A stretch of 64,000 nucleotides of DNA from JACCXG01 sp963785755 (lineage in GTDB: Bacteria > Acidobacteriota > Vicinamibacteria > Vicinamibacterales > 2-12-FULL-66-21): NCBI GenBank assembly GCA_963785755.1, contig CAWAXG010000013.1, forward strand, positions 806,001 through 870,000. The letters run 5' to 3'. Positions 63,064 to 64,000 of this stretch are shown one piece after another. Position numbers and translations under genes: made by a program. The first letter of the stretch is position 1, and each line of letters starts with the position of its first letter. The notes under the pieces were generated by a model that was given only the letters and a program-made list of their open reading frames with translations, made no database searches and was not told where the DNA came from.

Positions 63064-64000
63064 TTACGCGGTCGCGGCGAGTCCCGAATAGGCGCCGCCG
63101 TCGATGCGGCTGCTTACGGTCACGGCGATATGCCCATCGCGCACATCCGCCGTGAACACGTTCCCTTCGGTCCAATGCTGGCTGATCGGCAGCTTGATCC
63201 GATCTTCGATCGTGCGTTTGAGGAATCTCGCGCCGTAGCAGAGGCTGTAGCCATCGTGCACCAGCTGCTCGAGAGCCTCGGGGGTGACGATCAATTTGCG
63301 GTTGCTCCTCGCCAGCGCCTCTTCGATCTTTTCCACCTGCAGGATGGTGATCTCCCGCACTTCGTCCTTCATGAGGGGTTGGAAAACCACGACCTCGTCG
63401 ATGCGGTTTCTGAACTCCGGGGTGAACCGGCGCTCGACCTCGCGCAATATTTCGCCCCTGACCTGGTCGACACCTACCTGTTTTGACAGGAAGCCCAACG
63501 GATTCGTAAGCTTCCGGAAGACCTCCGATCCAATATTTGACGTCATTATTACAATTGCGTCACTCAGATAGACCCGCTTACCACGACCGTCAGTGATCCA
63601 TCCTTCATCGAACGCCTGCAGGAACAGATTCAACATGCTCGGACTCGCCTTCTCGACTTCGTCGAGCAGCACGACCGAGTAGGGGTTGTCCTTCAGCTGA
63701 TTGGTCAGCACGCCGCCGCGCTCCGAACCGACGATCCCTCGCGGCATGCCGATAAGCTTGTCGACCGCGACCGCGCCGTCCTGGTACTCGGACATGTCGA
63801 CGCGGATCATCTTCTTCTCGTCGCCGAACAGGAATTCGGCTACTGATTTGGCCAGCTCGGTCTTACCGACGCCCGTCGGTCCGAGGAACAGGAGCACGCC
63901 ATCGGGCCGGTCGAACCCGTCCTTGAGAGGCCCTTTGTTCAGCACCAGGCGCCGGGAAACGGCCTGAATCGCTTCTCTCTGGCCGATGACGCGGGTGGCG
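63064..64000 (-). CDS. Clp/Hsp100-type AAA+ ATPase, C-terminal part (partial)
   Basis: The open frame enters from the right edge of the window (starting ATRVIGQREAIQAVSRR) and ends at 63064, so only about 312 C-terminal residues are seen. They form a D2-type AAA+ module: Walker A LFLGPTGVGKTELAKSVAEF, Walker B YSVVLLDEVEKASP, sensor 1 IVIMTSNIGSE, and the C-terminal small domain with EVVVFQPLMKDEVREI and YGARFLKRTIED. This fits ClpB, ClpC or ClpA. MPRGIVGSERGGVLTNQLKD is somewhat unlike ClpB (which has PPGYVGYEEGG), so a Clp variant with a different pore loop is possible. Whether it works with ClpP cannot be judged without the rest. Confidence 0.88.
   Translation of the reverse strand, partial: ATRVIGQREAIQAVSRRLVLNKGPLKDGFDRPDGVLLFLGPTGVGKTELAKSVAEFLFGDEKKMIRVDMSEYQDGAVAVDKLIGMPRGIVGSERGGVLTNQLKDNPYSVVLLDEVEKASPSMLNLFLQAFDEGWITDGRGKRVYLSDAIVIMTSNIGSEVFRKLTNPLGFLSKQVGVDQVRGEILREVERRFTPEFRNRIDEVVVFQPLMKDEVREITILQVEKIEEALARSNRKLIVTPEALEQLVHDGYSLCYGARFLKRTIEDRIKLPISQHWTEGNVFTADVRDGHIAVTVSSRIDGGAYSGLAATA

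Overview
The window is about 66% G+C by eye and gene-dense, with housekeeping content throughout and no phage, plasmid, IS or CRISPR signature. The gene content points to a Gram-negative Acidobacteriota, probably class Vicinamibacteria: LptD, a TonB/ExbB/ExbD/ExbD set with a polyproline TonB, a membrane pyrophosphatase, a single-chain class I fumarase, a fused transaldolase/phosphoglucose isomerase, and AlkP-type proteins ending in LRSLGYV. This placement is inferred from gene families, not from a marker phylogeny. No rRNA or tRNA gene was found.

Layout. 1-9.6 kb: end of a tal-pgi fusion, a nested inverted-repeat element, divergent fumarase/aspartate ammonia-lyase genes sharing one -10 region, a secreted methyltransferase, a prenyl diphosphate synthase, an AlkP-superfamily membrane protein, bioY and thiD. 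9.6-21 kb: a membrane protein broken by two frameshifts, moaE-moaD, prfA, prmC, a HIT protein, GNAT and cupin genes, a GCACG minisatellite, an HAD hydrolase with an active/inactive M16 peptidase pair, a secreted lectin-fold protein and a CmoB-like methyltransferase. 21-35 kb: ileS-lspA-lgt-rluD (lipoprotein biogenesis), NUDIX-lon-dksA, an unknown frameshifted gene, rpmB-ridA, rel and a TPR lipoprotein. 35-49 kb: tonB-exbB-exbD-exbD, hppA, DUF502-uppP, tgt-yajC-secD-secF, ddl and a TPR protein. 49-64 kb: two tiny Lys/Gly-rich peptide genes, a HEAT/cyclophilin lipoprotein, a MenC/NSAR-like enolase, a deoxynucleoside kinase, accD-folC-lptD, fragments of rml sugar-nucleotide genes, an Rmd-like reductase, a predicted prenol kinase/prenyl-phosphate kinase fusion coupled to a UbiA prenyltransferase, a radical SAM protein and the end of a Clp ATPase.

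How the genes work together. Many genes serve the cell envelope: lipoprotein maturation (lspA, lgt), Sec export, undecaprenyl phosphate recycling, D-Ala-D-Ala ligation, LPS assembly and TonB energisation. The aspartate lyase/fumarase pair would feed aspartate into the TCA cycle. The 58.4-61.7 kb operon looks like sugar-nucleotide chemistry followed by polyprenol salvage and prenyl transfer.

Three genome-style features stand out. First, about nine genes have a TANNNT -10 box only 5-8 bases before the start codon and no Shine-Dalgarno, which implies leaderless transcripts. Second, at least eight likely single-base indels break or extend otherwise intact genes; four of them lie at GTAC, which suggests consensus errors rather than true pseudogenes. 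Third, the region after lptD holds true gene debris. The most novel-looking items are the twin micropeptide genes and the prenol-salvage fusion operon.
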